Source of the DNA: Streptosporangium album
GTDB taxonomy: Bacteria > Actinomycetota > Actinomycetes > Streptosporangiales > Streptosporangiaceae
Direction: 5' to 3'
DNA: 64,000 bases
Assembly (NCBI RefSeq): GCF_014203795.1
Contig: NZ_JACHJU010000001.1
Coordinates: 1,922,001 to 1,986,000 of the forward strand
In this document: positions 1 through 8,674 of the stretch, in pieces
How positions within the stretch are numbered: position 1 is the first letter of the stretch
How the letters are laid out: every line of letters begins with the position of its first letter
Made by a program: the position numbers and the translations under genes
Notes under the pieces: generated by a model
Database searches by the model: none
Seen by the model: only the letters and a program-made list of their open reading frames with translations
Told to the model about the DNA's origin: nothing

Positions 1-509
1 TGCGAGGCCAGCTCGGTGATCGTCCGAGCGCAGGACTCCAGGGTGGTGGCGGTGCCGGGGTCGTCCAGGCCGATCCGGCAGAGCATCTTGCCGCCGTCCA
101 GGCCCATCCGGACGATCGCGGGGGTGTCGTAGGCGGTGAAACGGTCGTCGAACTCGAACACCGCGCCGTGCACGCCGCCCCGGTTCATCGACCCGATGAC
201 GAGCTTGCCCTCCAGCGCGCCGAGCAGCAGCAGGTCCTCGACGATGTCGGGGGTGGCCAGCAGCCCGTCCACGCCGGGCCGGGCCAGCGCCACGCACAGG
301 CGTTGCAGCAGGTCGACGCGGCTGCCCATGGCGAAGGGCCGGCCCCCGGCGCCGAGCACGCCCCGGGCGGAGTGGTCGGCCGCGATGACGAGGATTTGGT
401 CGCGCTCCTCCAGCGGTCTCCCGCGCCGCCGTGCCGCGGCCGCCTCCACGATCCGCCAGGGGGCGTGCGCGCGGGTGTCGAGCAGGCCGCGGTAGTCGTC
501 CTCGCTCAT
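1..509 (-). CDS. Cgl0159-type aldolase of inositol catabolism, partial (C-terminus off the left edge)
   Basis: The visible N-terminal part (about 169 residues) has the features of the TIM-barrel aldolase family that follows iolC in actinobacterial inositol operons: an early AAARRRGRPL stretch, VIAADHSARG with the ADH motif, FAMGSRVDLLQRL, and a GSMNRGGVHG loop. Known role of the family: aldol cleavage of the deoxy-phosphogluconate made by IolC; that assignment here rests on context. The start is uncertain. The ATG at 509 has GGAGG only one base upstream, too close to act as its ribosome site. A TTG at 641 is in frame, overlaps the iolC stop as TTGA, and would add 44 Gly/Pro/Ala-rich residues. 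The same TTGA coupling occurs at the iolG/iolE junction, so the longer form is credible. Confidence 0.75.
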   Translation of the reverse strand, partial: MSEDDYRGLLDTRAHAPWRIVEAAAARRRGRPLEERDQILVIAADHSARGVLGAGGRPFAMGSRVDLLQRLCVALARPGVDGLLATPDIVEDLLLLGALEGKLVIGSMNRGGVHGAVFEFDDRFTAYDTPAIVRMGLDGGKMLCRIGLDDPGTATTLESCARTITELAS

Positions 510-637
510 GCCTCCGGCGGCACTCGTCCGGACGGGTCCGGTGCCGGCCCGGACGGACCCGGAGTTCTCCGGGGCGGCCCGGGGACCCTCTCCGGCGGTG
601 CCGGAACCCGTCCCGGCCGGCAGGGGACTGACCTCGC

Positions 638-1603
638 TCAACGCTCACTCCCTTGCGTCCGGACCGGTTGCTCGGTGCCGAGCACCGCTCTCACCTCGTC
701 GGGGGTGGGCATCGCGGGCGCGCAGGCCAGCCGTCCCGCGACGATCGCGCCCGCCGCGTTGGCGAAGCGCAGCGTGTCCTCCAGCGGCCAGCCGCCGAGC
801 AGCCCGTGGCAGAGCGCCCCGCCGAAGGCGTCCCCCGCGCCGATCCCGTTGACCACCTCGACCGGCACCGGCGGCACCTCCACCGTCTCCTCCGCGGTCA
901 TGCCGAGAACCCCGTCGCCGCCCTGTTTGACGATCGCCAGCTCGACGCCGGCCTCCAGCAGCGCCCTGGCCGCCTCGTGCGGTTCGCGGGTGCCGGTGGC
1001 GACCTCGACCTCGTCGAGGTTGCCGACCGCCACGGTGACCTGTCCGAGCGCCCTGCGCGCCTGGACGCGGGCCGCCTCCGTGTTCGGCCAGAACATCGGG
1101 CGGTAGTCGAGGTCCAGCACCGTGTACGGCCTGCGTCCCCGCACCCTCCAGGCCGCGAAGTGCGCGCTCCTGGAGGGCTCCTGGGACAGGCCGGTGACGG
1201 TGGCCCAGAACAGCCGGGTCTCGGCGATGGCGGGGAGATCGAGCTCGCCGGGGAGGATCTCCAGATCGGGGGCCTTGGGAGAGCGGTAGAAGTAGAGAGG
1301 GAAGTCCTCCGGGGGCCGGATCTCGCAGAACGTCACCGGGGTGGGCAGGTGCGGCACGGCGGTGACGTAGCGGTCGTCGACGCCGTACGAGCGCAGCGCG
1401 TCGTGAACGAACAGGCCGAACGGATCGGCCCCGGTACGGGTGATCACCGCGCTGGAGTGGCCGAGGCGGGAGGCGGCCACGGCGACGTTGGTGGGGCTGC
1501 CGCCCAGATACTTGCCGAAGGTCTCCACCTCCCGCAGGGACAGCCCCACCTGCAGCGGGTAGATGTCCACCCCGACCCGTCCCATGGTCAGGACCTCGAT
1601 CAT
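638..1603 (-). CDS. iolC: 5-dehydro-2-deoxygluconokinase, PfkB family (IolC)
   Basis: A 321-residue sugar kinase that phosphorylates 2-deoxy-5-keto-gluconate in myo-inositol breakdown. It has the PfkB layout: N-terminal GRVGVDIYP and GGSPTNVAVAASRLG substrate/dimer motif near residues 34-49, GNLDEVEVATG in the middle, and the C-terminal ATP/anion-hole signature NGIGAGDAFGGAL near residues 250-262 containing the catalytic Asp. The ATG at 1603 is preceded by GGAGGTGCGCG, a good ribosome site. It lies between the iolE-like gene (48-bp gap) and the aldolase (stop/start overlap), so the four minus-strand genes look like one operon. Length is usual for bacterial IolC proteins that lack the fused C-terminal aldolase domain, which fits a separate aldolase gene next door. 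Confidence 0.9.
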   Translation of the reverse strand: MIEVLTMGRVGVDIYPLQVGLSLREVETFGKYLGGSPTNVAVAASRLGHSSAVITRTGADPFGLFVHDALRSYGVDDRYVTAVPHLPTPVTFCEIRPPEDFPLYFYRSPKAPDLEILPGELDLPAIAETRLFWATVTGLSQEPSRSAHFAAWRVRGRRPYTVLDLDYRPMFWPNTEAARVQARRALGQVTVAVGNLDEVEVATGTREPHEAARALLEAGVELAIVKQGGDGVLGMTAEETVEVPPVPVEVVNGIGAGDAFGGALCHGLLGGWPLEDTLRFANAAGAIVAGRLACAPAMPTPDEVRAVLGTEQPVRTQGSER

Positions 1604-1651
1604 CGCGCACCTCCAGTGTGGAGACCTCGGGCTTCGGCCGTGGAGAGGACG

Positions 1652-2533
1652 TCAGGCAGGTCTCTCCAGCGGTGGCGCACCGGCGAGCCCCTTCAGGTAG
1701 GACAGGCTCGCGCGGACGTTCTCCTTGGGGTCGGCGTCGTCCTCGGCGCCGAGGACGACGTCCTGCTCCATGACGTACCAGCCGTCGTACCCGGCGGCGG
1801 TCAGGCCCGTGACGATGCCGGAGACGTCCACGTCGCCCTGGCCGAGCGGGCGGTAGAGGCCCTTCTTGACCGCCTTGGTGTAGGTCAGCTCACCCGACCC
1901 GACCAGGGCGGCGAGTTCGGCGTCGACGTCCTTGAGGTGAACGTGCGCGATCCGCTCCGCGGCGCGGGCGACCAGATCGCCGGGGTCCGTGCCGCCGATG
2001 AGCAGGTGGCCGGTGTCCAGGCAGAGCGGGACCGCGCTGCCGTCGAGCACCCGCTCCACCTCCCCGGGGTTCTCCACCATGGTCCCCACATGCGGGTGCA
2101 GGGTGACCATGAGGCCGAACTCCTTGGCGTTCTTGAGGATCCGGGCCAGGTTGGCCATCAGGGTCTTCCAGCCGCCCGCCTCCAGGGCGGGCTTGGTGTC
2201 GTAGCTCTCGCCCCCGGTGGAGGCGGCCAGCACGATCACCTCCAGACCGCCGTCCCGGAAGGCGCCCATCGCGGCGCGGACCTCCGGGAGCGGGTCGTGG
2301 TGGGGGTCGTGCAGCACCACGGGGACGAACCCGCCGACCGCGCGCAGGCCGTACTCGGCGAGCATGGAGCGGCAGCGTGACGGCGAGGGCGGCAGGAATC
2401 CCGGGGGCCCCAGCTCGGTGGCCGTGAGCCCCAGCTCCCGCATTTCGGCGAGGACCTGGTCGCGTTCGAGCTGGACCCCCCAGCCGGGGACCTCGCAGAC
2501 GCCCCAGGAGATCGGTGCACCGGCCGTTTTCAA
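1652..2533 (-). CDS. iolE: Inosose dehydratase-like TIM-barrel protein (IolE/sugar phosphate isomerase family)
   Basis: Predicted to act on inosose after the IolG step, by dehydration (IolE) or possibly isomerisation (IolI-like); the family is clear, the exact reaction is inferred. The protein (about 293 residues) opens with the typical ISWGVCEVPGWG motif, carries TLHPHVGT and CLDTGHLLIGG metal-site motifs, HVHLKDVD, and a late GWYVMEQDV strand that ends the barrel with a metal-binding Glu. The best start is TTG at 2533, overlapping the iolG stop codon as TTGA; longer frames upstream read through iolG and are spurious. It is followed after 48 bp by iolC. Confidence 0.8.
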   Translation of the reverse strand: MKTAGAPISWGVCEVPGWGVQLERDQVLAEMRELGLTATELGPPGFLPPSPSRCRSMLAEYGLRAVGGFVPVVLHDPHHDPLPEVRAAMGAFRDGGLEVIVLAASTGGESYDTKPALEAGGWKTLMANLARILKNAKEFGLMVTLHPHVGTMVENPGEVERVLDGSAVPLCLDTGHLLIGGTDPGDLVARAAERIAHVHLKDVDAELAALVGSGELTYTKAVKKGLYRPLGQGDVDVSGIVTGLTAAGYDGWYVMEQDVVLGAEDDADPKENVRASLSYLKGLAGAPPLERPA

Positions 2534-3507
2534 CGGACCACCTCCATTACGTGAACGGGACGCCCTTCGTGCCTGGAGAGTTCGGCGGCCTCCGCGAGAT
2601 AGAGCGCGGCCAGGGCGTCCTCGACTGTGCAGGGACTCTCCGTCTCCCCGCTCGCCACGCCGAGAAACGCGCCGAGCTCGGCGACGTAGGCGGCCTCGAA
2701 CCTGCTGACGAAGTCCGGCCACGGCTCGCCCGGCGGCTGCAGACCCTCGGTGCTGGTCAGCGGCGTGCGCGGGTCGAGGCCGACCGCCCGGGTCCCGCGG
2801 GTGCCGGCCAGCTCCATCCGTACGTCGTATCCGGCTCCGTTGTAGCGGGAGCCCTGCAGGGTGACCAGCGTGCCGTCGTCCAGCGTGAGCAGCGCGGCGC
2901 TGTTGTCGACGTCGCCGGCGTCGGCGAAGAAGCTCTCGCCCCGGTTGGAACCGGTCGCGTAGACGGTGTCGGCCTCGCGGCCGGTGACCCAGCGCAGGAT
3001 GTCGAAGTCGTGGATGTGGCAGTCACGGTAGATGCCGCCGGACGTCGGGATGTAGCCCGGAGCGGGCGGCCGGGGGTCGGCGGTGATCATGTGCACCCGG
3101 TGCAGCGTGCCCAGGTCGCCGTTGCGCAGCGCCTCCCTGGCGCGGGCGTAGCCCGGGTCGAAGCGGCGCTGGAAGCCGATCTGCACGACCGTCCCGCTCT
3201 GCCTGGCCGCCTTGAGCACCCGGAGCGTGTCCTCCACCCCCGTCGCGACCGGCTTCTCGCAGAACACCGGCACCCCCTGAGCGCAGGCGCGCATCAGGAG
3301 CTCGGCGTGGGTGGCCGTGGGGGTGGCGATGATCACGGCGTCGGTGTCGAAGGCGTCGCCCACCCTGATGTTCGGCCCGGTGGCGACCTCGGCCGCCCGC
3401 GCGCCGTCCGCGTCGGCCACCACCAGTTCGTCGACGCGGGGGTGTGCCGCCAGCGTCGCGGCGTGGAACGCCCCGATCCGGCCGAGCCCCAGCAGACCAA
3501 CACGCAT
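2530..3507 (-). CDS. iolG: Inositol 2-dehydrogenase (IolG), Gfo/Idh/MocA family
   Basis: A 325-residue NAD-dependent oxidoreductase that converts myo-inositol to 2-keto-inositol, the first catabolic step. The N-terminal Rossmann fold shows GLLGLGRIGAFHAA, followed by the family hallmark FCEKPVATG (catalytic Lys in EKP) near residue 90 and YRDCHIHDFDILRW with the Asp/His pair near residues 155-168. Length is normal. The ATG at 3507 starts the operon; the next gene overlaps its stop. It is the first of four collinear minus-strand iol genes, which supports inositol rather than another Gfo/Idh/MocA substrate, though scyllo- or chiro-inositol cannot be excluded. Confidence 0.85.
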   Translation of the reverse strand: MRVGLLGLGRIGAFHAATLAAHPRVDELVVADADGARAAEVATGPNIRVGDAFDTDAVIIATPTATHAELLMRACAQGVPVFCEKPVATGVEDTLRVLKAARQSGTVVQIGFQRRFDPGYARAREALRNGDLGTLHRVHMITADPRPPAPGYIPTSGGIYRDCHIHDFDILRWVTGREADTVYATGSNRGESFFADAGDVDNSAALLTLDDGTLVTLQGSRYNGAGYDVRMELAGTRGTRAVGLDPRTPLTSTEGLQPPGEPWPDFVSRFEAAYVAELGAFLGVASGETESPCTVEDALAALYLAEAAELSRHEGRPVHVMEVVR

Positions 3508-3540
3508 GACGCCTCCGAAGGAGATTGCGGCTGACCTTCA

Positions 3541-3556
3541 GTTCTAACAGTTCTAA
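3541..3556. promoter_or_regulatory. Direct repeat GTTCTAA in the iol operon promoter region
   Basis: GTTCTAA occurs at 3541-3547 and again at 3550-3556, a 9-bp period, about 35 bp upstream of the iolG start in the 179-bp gap after the MocR gene. The spot is right for an operator or promoter element of the iol operon. No regulator can be named. Confidence 0.3.
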
Positions 3557-3686
3557 GCGAAGGAATCGAAGAGCGTCAAGAGTTTGTCAGGACATAAAGA
3601 CGAGCTGTCAGCATGTGAGGGCGATCGATGATCTCGTTCTTCCCGATGGGAGAAGATCCCGGTCGATGACATCCCCGCGATCGCCG

Positions 3687-5132
3687 TCATCCCCTCAGCG
3701 CGGCCGCGAAAGCGCGGATGGCCGGGTCGGCGCGGTGGACGGGGACGCGGGCGAAGCCCATGACCAGGGCGGGCGGCCCCGGGGAGCTGCGCATCGGACC
3801 CACCGCCTCGGCGGCGAGACCGCACGCCTGGGCCGTCTCGGCCGCCGACGGCTCGTCCCAGCCGCCGGGCAGCTCGGCGAACAGGTGCAGTCCGGCGGAG
3901 ACCCCGAGCACCGTGATCTCGGGGAGGTGGTCGGCCAGCGCCCGCACGAAGGCGTCGCGGCGGGCGCGATAGTCCCGCCGCATCCTCCTCAGGTGCCGGT
4001 CGTAGCCGCCGGTCCCGATGAGGTGCGCCAGCGCGTACTGCTCCAGAACCGGTGAGCCCAGGTCCAGTTCGCCCCGGGCCAGCCGTACCGACTCGGCGAT
4101 CCCGGGCGGGGCCACCACCCAGCCCAACCGGAGTCCCGGGGCCAGGGACTTGCTCACGCTCCCCGCCATGACCACCCGGTCGGGGGCGAGTCCCTGCAGG
4201 CAGCCCACCGGATCGCGGTCGAACCGGAACTCCGCGTCGTAGTCGTCCTCAAGGATCGTCGCGCCGGTCTCGGCGGCCCACCCGATGAGCTCGGCGCGGC
4301 GACGGGGGGAGAGGACCACACCGGTGGGGTACTGGTGGGCCGGGGTGAGCAGCACCGCCCTCGCCCCGGTCGCGGCCAGGGCCCCGACGTCGACGCCCTC
4401 CCCGTCCACCGGGACCGCGACCAGGTCGGCCCCCGCCGCGTGGAGCAGTGGGAGCTGGCGCAGGCCGGCCGGGTCCTCGACGGCCAGCCGGATCCGGCCG
4501 GAGGGGGGCGCGGGATGGGCGATCCGGTCGACGAACCAGTTCAGATCGTGGCTGGCCCGGCCCTCGGGGAGCTGCCCGGCGAGCGCCTGGACCGTCAGGT
4601 TCAGTCCCTGGGCCACCCCGCCCACGATCACCAGGTTGTCGGGGCCGACCTCCGCCGCGCGGACCCTCCTCAGGTAGGCGGCCAGTTCCTCGCGCAGGAC
4701 GGGGACCCCGCCGGGGTCCCCGTAGTCCAGCGCATCGGCGGGCAGGGTGGCGAGCGCGTTCCTGATCGAGGCGAGCCAGCGCTCGCGGGGGAAGGCTCCC
4801 AGGTCGGGGGATGTGGAGCGACGCCCGTAGTAGGGCTTGCCCGCGGACACCAGGGGATCGCGGGTGACCGCCGCCGAGAGCCGGCTCGCCGCCGGGGCCA
4901 CGCTGGTGCCCGCACCGACCCGCGAGATCAGGAATCCCTCCGCGACGAGCTGTTCGTAGGCCTCCACGACCACGCCGCGCGACAGCCCGAGATCCCTGGC
5001 CAGCTCCCGGCTCGCGGGCAGCCGCTCGCCCGCCGCCAGCCTGCCCCGCCGTACGGCCTCCCGCAGCTCGCGGGCGATCTGCCCGGCGATCCCGCCCGCC
5101 ACCCGGTCGACGCTCAGATGCAGATCGGCCAA
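3687..5132 (-). CDS. MocR/PdxR-type transcriptional regulator (GntR winged helix fused to aminotransferase fold)
   Basis: The 481-residue protein has an N-terminal GntR-type winged helix (residues about 10-75, including LPASRELARDLGLSRGVVVE) and a fold-type I aminotransferase-like domain from about residue 110. The PLP lysine is visible in MAGSVSKSLAPGLRLGW near residue 327, so the cofactor site is intact. Start is TTG at 5132 with AGAGGACCAA as ribosome site. MocR regulators often sit divergent from the gene they control; here that neighbour is the remnant of a DMT-type permease at about 5.2 kb. The founding MocR controls an inositol derivative pathway, and the iol operon lies just downstream, but family membership alone does not show that this protein controls iol genes. 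Confidence 0.88.
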   Translation of the reverse strand: MADLHLSVDRVAGGIAGQIARELREAVRRGRLAAGERLPASRELARDLGLSRGVVVEAYEQLVAEGFLISRVGAGTSVAPAASRLSAAVTRDPLVSAGKPYYGRRSTSPDLGAFPRERWLASIRNALATLPADALDYGDPGGVPVLREELAAYLRRVRAAEVGPDNLVIVGGVAQGLNLTVQALAGQLPEGRASHDLNWFVDRIAHPAPPSGRIRLAVEDPAGLRQLPLLHAAGADLVAVPVDGEGVDVGALAATGARAVLLTPAHQYPTGVVLSPRRRAELIGWAAETGATILEDDYDAEFRFDRDPVGCLQGLAPDRVVMAGSVSKSLAPGLRLGWVVAPPGIAESVRLARGELDLGSPVLEQYALAHLIGTGGYDRHLRRMRRDYRARRDAFVRALADHLPEITVLGVSAGLHLFAELPGGWDEPSAAETAQACGLAAEAVGPMRSSPGPPALVMGFARVPVHRADPAIRAFAAALRG

Positions 5133-5198
5133 TTGGTCCTCTTTTTAGCGCTTCATTTGACCCTATTGGAGAGCCATTGTCTTCCTAGCATTGCCGAC

Positions 5199-5342
5199 AT
5201 GAGCGCAGATGTCAGCACTGCCGCCTCCCGGTCGGCACCATCGCCACCGGAGCGCTCCTCGGCCTGGGCGCGCCGTCCGCGCCCGACCTGCTCGGGGCCG
5301 GGCTGGTCGTCGCCGGGATCGCGATCGGTCTCAGTGGTGCCG
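5199..5342 (+). pseudogene. Remnant of an EamA/DMT-family permease, divergent from mocR
   Basis: An ATG at 5199 begins a short plausible N-terminus (MSADVSTAAS). From about 5228, in a different frame, the sequence reads GTIATGALLGLGAPSAPDLL and then GAGLVVAGIAIGLSG, which matches the last two membrane segments of an EamA/DMT transporter. The eight or so earlier helices are absent. The geometry, a permease divergent from a MocR regulator, is a common actinomycete arrangement, so the simplest reading is a large internal deletion that left only the two ends. The reading rests on short stretches; chance similarity in GC-rich DNA remains possible. Confidence 0.45.
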
Positions 5343-5630
5343 GTTCACCCCCGAGCGCGGCAGGCTCGCCCGCTGGCGGGGGACGTCGGCCTTCTTCGGA
5401 GCGGCGTCCTGCGGAGCGGCCTCCTGCGAGGAGACGTCAAGCTGCTGCTGGGGTAGGTTCACCGGAGGTTCCGGCCAGCTCACCGGCCACTGGGGAGTCC
5501 GCCCACCGCTCTCGCTGATGTTCCTGAGCGTGATGGCGATCAATGACACGGCGAGGCCGACGACCACGAGAACCGCCATGATCACAAGCATGACGATATT
5601 GCTGCTCATAACGGTGTTTCCAATGTTCAT
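5331..5630 (-). CDS. Small single-pass membrane protein of unknown function
   Basis: A 99-residue protein with one strong membrane helix (residues about 12-33, VMLVIMAVLVVVGLAVSLIA) and a charged, Gln/Ala/Pro-rich tail, probably cytoplasmic or periplasmic and disordered. A perfect GGAGGGTGTC sits just before the ATG at 5630, the main reason to accept it as real. An alternative ATG lies seven codons downstream. Its 3' half overlaps the antisense strand of the permease remnant, which may mean its tail arose from deleted DNA. No family recognised. Confidence 0.6.
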   Translation of the reverse strand: MNIGNTVMSSNIVMLVIMAVLVVVGLAVSLIAITLRNISESGGRTPQWPVSWPEPPVNLPQQQLDVSSQEAAPQDAAPKKADVPRQRASLPRSGVNRHH

Positions 5631-5884
5631 GACACCCTCCGGATCCCACCGGACACTCGACCCGGTCTATTTCCAGCTTCCTCTGTGTCTTCGGACACAT
5701 AGGGACAGAAGACGCCACAAGCAGCTAATGCTTACCCCAAATAGTCATTTTTCATCTCATATCACCCCAATATTCGCATCGTGAAGTGAGACAGGGCCGC
5801 CCCTCCGACCTCGGCGGCTTCTCGTGAGCGGCAGGCCGTACCCTCTAGGAGGACCGAAGGCCCCCGCACGGAGGATCGAAGACG

Positions 5885-7558
5885 ATGCCCGAGTTCGACT
5901 ACACCGACCTGCTCCCCATGGGACCGGATGAGACGCGATACCGCCTGGTCAGCGCCGAGGGGGTGCGGGTGGTCGAGGCCGCGGGCCGCAGGTTCCTGGA
6001 GGTCGGGCCCGAGGCGCTCCGGCTGCTGACCGAGACGGCGATCCACGACATCTCCCACTATCTCCGGTCCTCCCACCTCGCCCAGCTCCGCAAGATCATC
6101 GACGACCCCGAGTCCAGCGGGAACGACCGCTTCGTCGCCCTCGACCTGCTGAAGAACGCCTCGATCTCAGCCGGCGGCGTGCTCCCGATGTGCCAGGACA
6201 CCGGCACCGCGATCGTGATGGGCAAGCGCGGCCGCCACGTGCTCACCGACGGCGCCGACGCCGAGCACATCTCACGCGGTGTCTACGACGCCTACACCCG
6301 GCTCAACCTGCGCTACTCCCAGATGGCCCCGATCACCATGTGGGAGGAGAAGAACACCGGCTCCAACCTCCCCGCGCAGGTCGAGCTCTACGCCGAAGAC
6401 CCTCACGGCCACGCGGACGAGTACAAGCTGCTGTTCATGGCCAAGGGCGGCGGCAGCGCCAACAAGTCGTTCCTGTACCAGGAGACCAAGGCGGTCCTCA
6501 ACGAGAAGCGGATGCTCCAGTTCCTGGAGGAGAAGATCCGCTCCCTCGGCACCGCCGCGTGCCCGCCGTACCACCTGGCGATCGTCGTCGGCGGCACCTC
6601 CGCCGAGTTCGCCCTGAAGACGGCCAAGTACGCCAGCGCCCGCTACCTGGACGCCATCCCCACCTCCGGCTCGCCCAGCGGCCACGGCTTCCGCGACACC
6701 GAACTGGAGGCCAAGGTCTTCGAGCTCACCCAGAAGCTCGGCATCGGCGCGCAGTTCGGCGGCAAGTATTTCTGTCACGACGTCCGCGTCATCCGCCTCC
6801 CCCGCCACGGCGCCTCCTGCCCGGTCGCCATCGCGGTCTCCTGCAGCGCCGACCGCCAGGCCCTGGCCAAGATCACCCCCGAGGGGATCTTCCTGGAGCA
6901 GTTGGAGACCGACCCCGCGCGGTTCCTCCCGGAGACCACCGGCGAGCACCTGTCGGACGACGTGGTGAGCATCGACCTCAACCGCCCGATGCCGGAGATC
7001 CTCGCCGAGCTCACCAAGTATCCGGTCAAGACCCGCCTGTCCCTGACCGGTCCCCTCGTCGTCGCCCGCGACATCGCCCACGCCAAGATCGGCGAGCTCC
7101 TCGACGCCGGCGGCGAGATGCCGCAGTACCTCAAGGACCACGCGGTCTACTACGCCGGCCCCGCCAAGACCCCCGAGGGCTACGCCTCCGGCTCCTTCGG
7201 CCCCACCACGGCCGGACGCATGGACTCCTACGTCGAGCGCTTCCAGGCCGCGGGCGGCTCCATGGTCATGCTCGCCAAGGGCAACCGTTCCAAGCAGGTC
7301 ACCGACGCCTGCGAGGCCCACGGCGGCTTCTACCTCGGCTCCATCGGCGGCCCCGCCGCCCGCCTCGCCCAGGACTGCATCAGGAAGGTCGAGGTCCTGG
7401 AGTATCCCGAACTCGGGATGGAGGCCGTCTGGAAGATCGAGGTCGAGGACTTTCCCGCCTTCATCGTCGTGGACGACAAGGGCGACGACTTCTTCGACCA
7501 ACGGCAACATGACGGCGGAGCCACCTTCGTGGGTATCCCGACACGTTCAACCAGGTAA
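5885..7558 (+). CDS. fumA: Class I fumarate hydratase, [4Fe-4S], single-chain form
   Basis: A 557-residue enzyme interconverting fumarate and malate in the TCA cycle, cytoplasmic. The alpha part contains [20 protein letters not shown] (cluster ligand candidate Cys103) and [15 protein letters not shown]; further Cys at 297 and 312 lie in [18 protein letters not shown]. The beta part, from about residue 360, has [39 protein letters not shown] and [17 protein letters not shown], all typical of the class I family. Length fits the fused two-domain form. GGAGG lies about ten bases upstream of the ATG. A second, unrelated fumarase (class II) is encoded at 15291, so this replicon carries both the oxygen-sensitive and the oxygen-stable enzyme within 10 kb. 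A clear terminator follows. Confidence 0.95.
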   Translation: MPEFDYTDLLPMGPDETRYRLVSAEGVRVVEAAGRRFLEVGPEALRLLTETAIHDISHYLRSSHLAQLRKIIDDPESSGNDRFVALDLLKNASISAGGVLPMCQDTGTAIVMGKRGRHVLTDGADAEHISRGVYDAYTRLNLRYSQMAPITMWEEKNTGSNLPAQVELYAEDPHGHADEYKLLFMAKGGGSANKSFLYQETKAVLNEKRMLQFLEEKIRSLGTAACPPYHLAIVVGGTSAEFALKTAKYASARYLDAIPTSGSPSGHGFRDTELEAKVFELTQKLGIGAQFGGKYFCHDVRVIRLPRHGASCPVAIAVSCSADRQALAKITPEGIFLEQLETDPARFLPETTGEHLSDDVVSIDLNRPMPEILAELTKYPVKTRLSLTGPLVVARDIAHAKIGELLDAGGEMPQYLKDHAVYYAGPAKTPEGYASGSFGPTTAGRMDSYVERFQAAGGSMVMLAKGNRSKQVTDACEAHGGFYLGSIGGPAARLAQDCIRKVEVLEYPELGMEAVWKIEVEDFPAFIVVDDKGDDFFDQRQHDGGATFVGIPTRSTR

Positions 7559-7579
7559 AGCAGCCTTCGGCGAGAGCTC

Positions 7580-7626
7580 GAAGCCCCCGCTCGCGGCGCA
7601 CGTCGCGGGTTGGGGCTTCTTGTTGT
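7580..7626 (+). terminator. Rho-independent terminator after the class I fumarase gene
   Basis: GAAGCCCC at 7580-7587 pairs with GGGGCTTC at 7612-7619, with an additional CGC/GCG core inside, followed by TTGTTGTT. It begins 21 bp after the fumarase stop. Confidence 0.8.
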
Positions 7627-7783
7627 TCCCGATCATTCGGGGCTGTTGCCGGTACCGGTGCCGACGTTGCACCGATCCTCAACCCGCCTACCCTGCGACG
7701 CCGGCGGAGGCCGGAGACATCCTCGGCGGGGAGGCGTTCGTGGAGGCTCCCAAGGAGTTGTTCAAGTTCCTAGGGTGATCAGC

Positions 7784-8070
7784 ATGCGTCTTGTGTCCGG
7801 CGATGACTTCGTGAAGCTGTTCTCCTCGTTCGATGTGTCCGCGTTCCGCACCTCGATCGAGTGGAGGCCGAACGGCTGGGTCTCCCCCGGTCGGATTGGT
7901 GGCTGTTCGACGATGAACGTCTGGCGCTGCTCCACCTGGACGTCGATGACGTTCTTCTGGGTGCGGAGATCATCACGGACCAGGCCACGGTCGAACAGCA
8001 TCGCAAGTGGCGTGATCTCGCATGGGAGCACGCGATTCCCCTTGAGGAGTTCGTGACCTCCGGTGCGTGA
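7784..8070 (+). pseudogene. DUF6879-like gene, internally deleted and frameshifted
   Basis: The ATG at 7784 opens MRLVSGDDFVKLFSSFDVSA, a typical start of DUF6879-family proteins. The matching C-terminal part (SDWWLFDDERLALLHLD, then LGAEIITDQATVEQHRKW and RDLAWEHAIPLEEF) follows from about 7861 in another frame and stops at 8070. A complete family member is about 160-190 residues; here roughly 24 N-terminal and 65 C-terminal residues remain and the middle 60-80 are missing, so the gene is broken. DUF6879 genes in actinomycetes often pair with an XRE-family regulator, and the truncated XRE gene overlaps its end. Confidence 0.7.
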
Positions 8071-8266
8071 CATCACCCGCGCCCGTCAGCAGATGGGAGC
8101 AAGGCTCAAGGAACTACGCCTGGACGCCAAGATGACCGGGCGGCAACTGGCCGCCCGGTACGGCTGGCAGGCATCCAAGGTCAGCAAGCTGGAGAACGGC
8201 CGCCAGACGCCCTCAGCGGATGACATCCGTTCCTGGTGCGATGCCGTTCAGGACTATTCGGGGTAG
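8063..8266 (+). pseudogene. Truncated XRE-family HTH regulator (DUF5753-type N-terminus only)
   Basis: A GTG at 8063 overlaps the end of the DUF6879 remnant and encodes 67 residues with a good Cro/C1-type helix-turn-helix: LKELRLDAKMTGRQLAARYG and ASKVSKLENGRQTPSADDIR. Intact actinomycete proteins of this type run to about 270-290 residues with a C-terminal DUF5753 domain; here the frame stops right after the HTH. It may still be translated as a lone DNA-binding domain, but its partner is broken too, so decay of the whole pair is more likely. Confidence 0.65.
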
Positions 8267-8335
8267 CCGCAGACACGGGTTGGCAAATGCCGCCAGACAC
8301 CTGCTAACTTTTGTTTGCATGTATGGGGATGCGTC

Positions 8336-8674
8336 ATGAGCACCCCGGTGCCGACCGGGGACGAGTTGCTGAAGGTGATGGCCACCCTGGCCAATCCGCA
8401 CCGGCTGCGCGTCCTCGCGGCGCTGGCGGGAGAGCCCGACTACGTGAGTCGGCTCGCCCGCGAGCTGGGCATCAGCCGTCCCCTCCTGCAGGTCCACCTG
8501 CGCAAGCTGGAGGCGGCGGGGCTGGTGACGAGCCGGTCGGAACTTTCGGAGGACGGCAAGACGATGAAGTTCTACGAGGTGAAACCGTTCGCCATCGAGC
8601 TGACCCCACAGGCCATCCAGGCCGCGGTGAGCACGCTGACCGTGCCCGGGGCCGACGCGGAGGGATCGGAGTGA
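8336..8674 (+). CDS. ArsR-family winged-helix transcriptional regulator
   Basis: A 112-residue regulator. After ELLKVMATLANPHRLRVLAA comes a winged helix with the recognition segment SRLARELGISRPLLQVHLRK and the wing SELSEDGKTMKFYEV. No Cys-rich metal site of the ArsR/SmtB type is visible, so a metal ligand is unlikely; the form resembles DNA-binding partners of exporter genes. ATG at 8336 is preferred over the upstream TTG at 8315. The next small gene shares one base with its stop (TGATG), and an MMPL exporter follows, suggesting that this operon is controlled by its own first product. Confidence 0.82.
   Translation: MSTPVPTGDELLKVMATLANPHRLRVLAALAGEPDYVSRLARELGISRPLLQVHLRKLEAAGLVTSRSELSEDGKTMKFYEVKPFAIELTPQAIQAAVSTLTVPGADAEGSE

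Noticed and set aside
4335..5456. Plus-strand frame of 373 codons across mocR.
   Set aside because: It is antisense to a clear MocR protein and has no motif; only its last part overlaps the permease remnant region, in another frame.
7686..7778. Short open stretch ending GGEAFVEAPKELFKFLG just before the DUF6879 remnant.
   Set aside because: It looks vaguely protein-like, perhaps the end of another lost gene, but has no start or family match.
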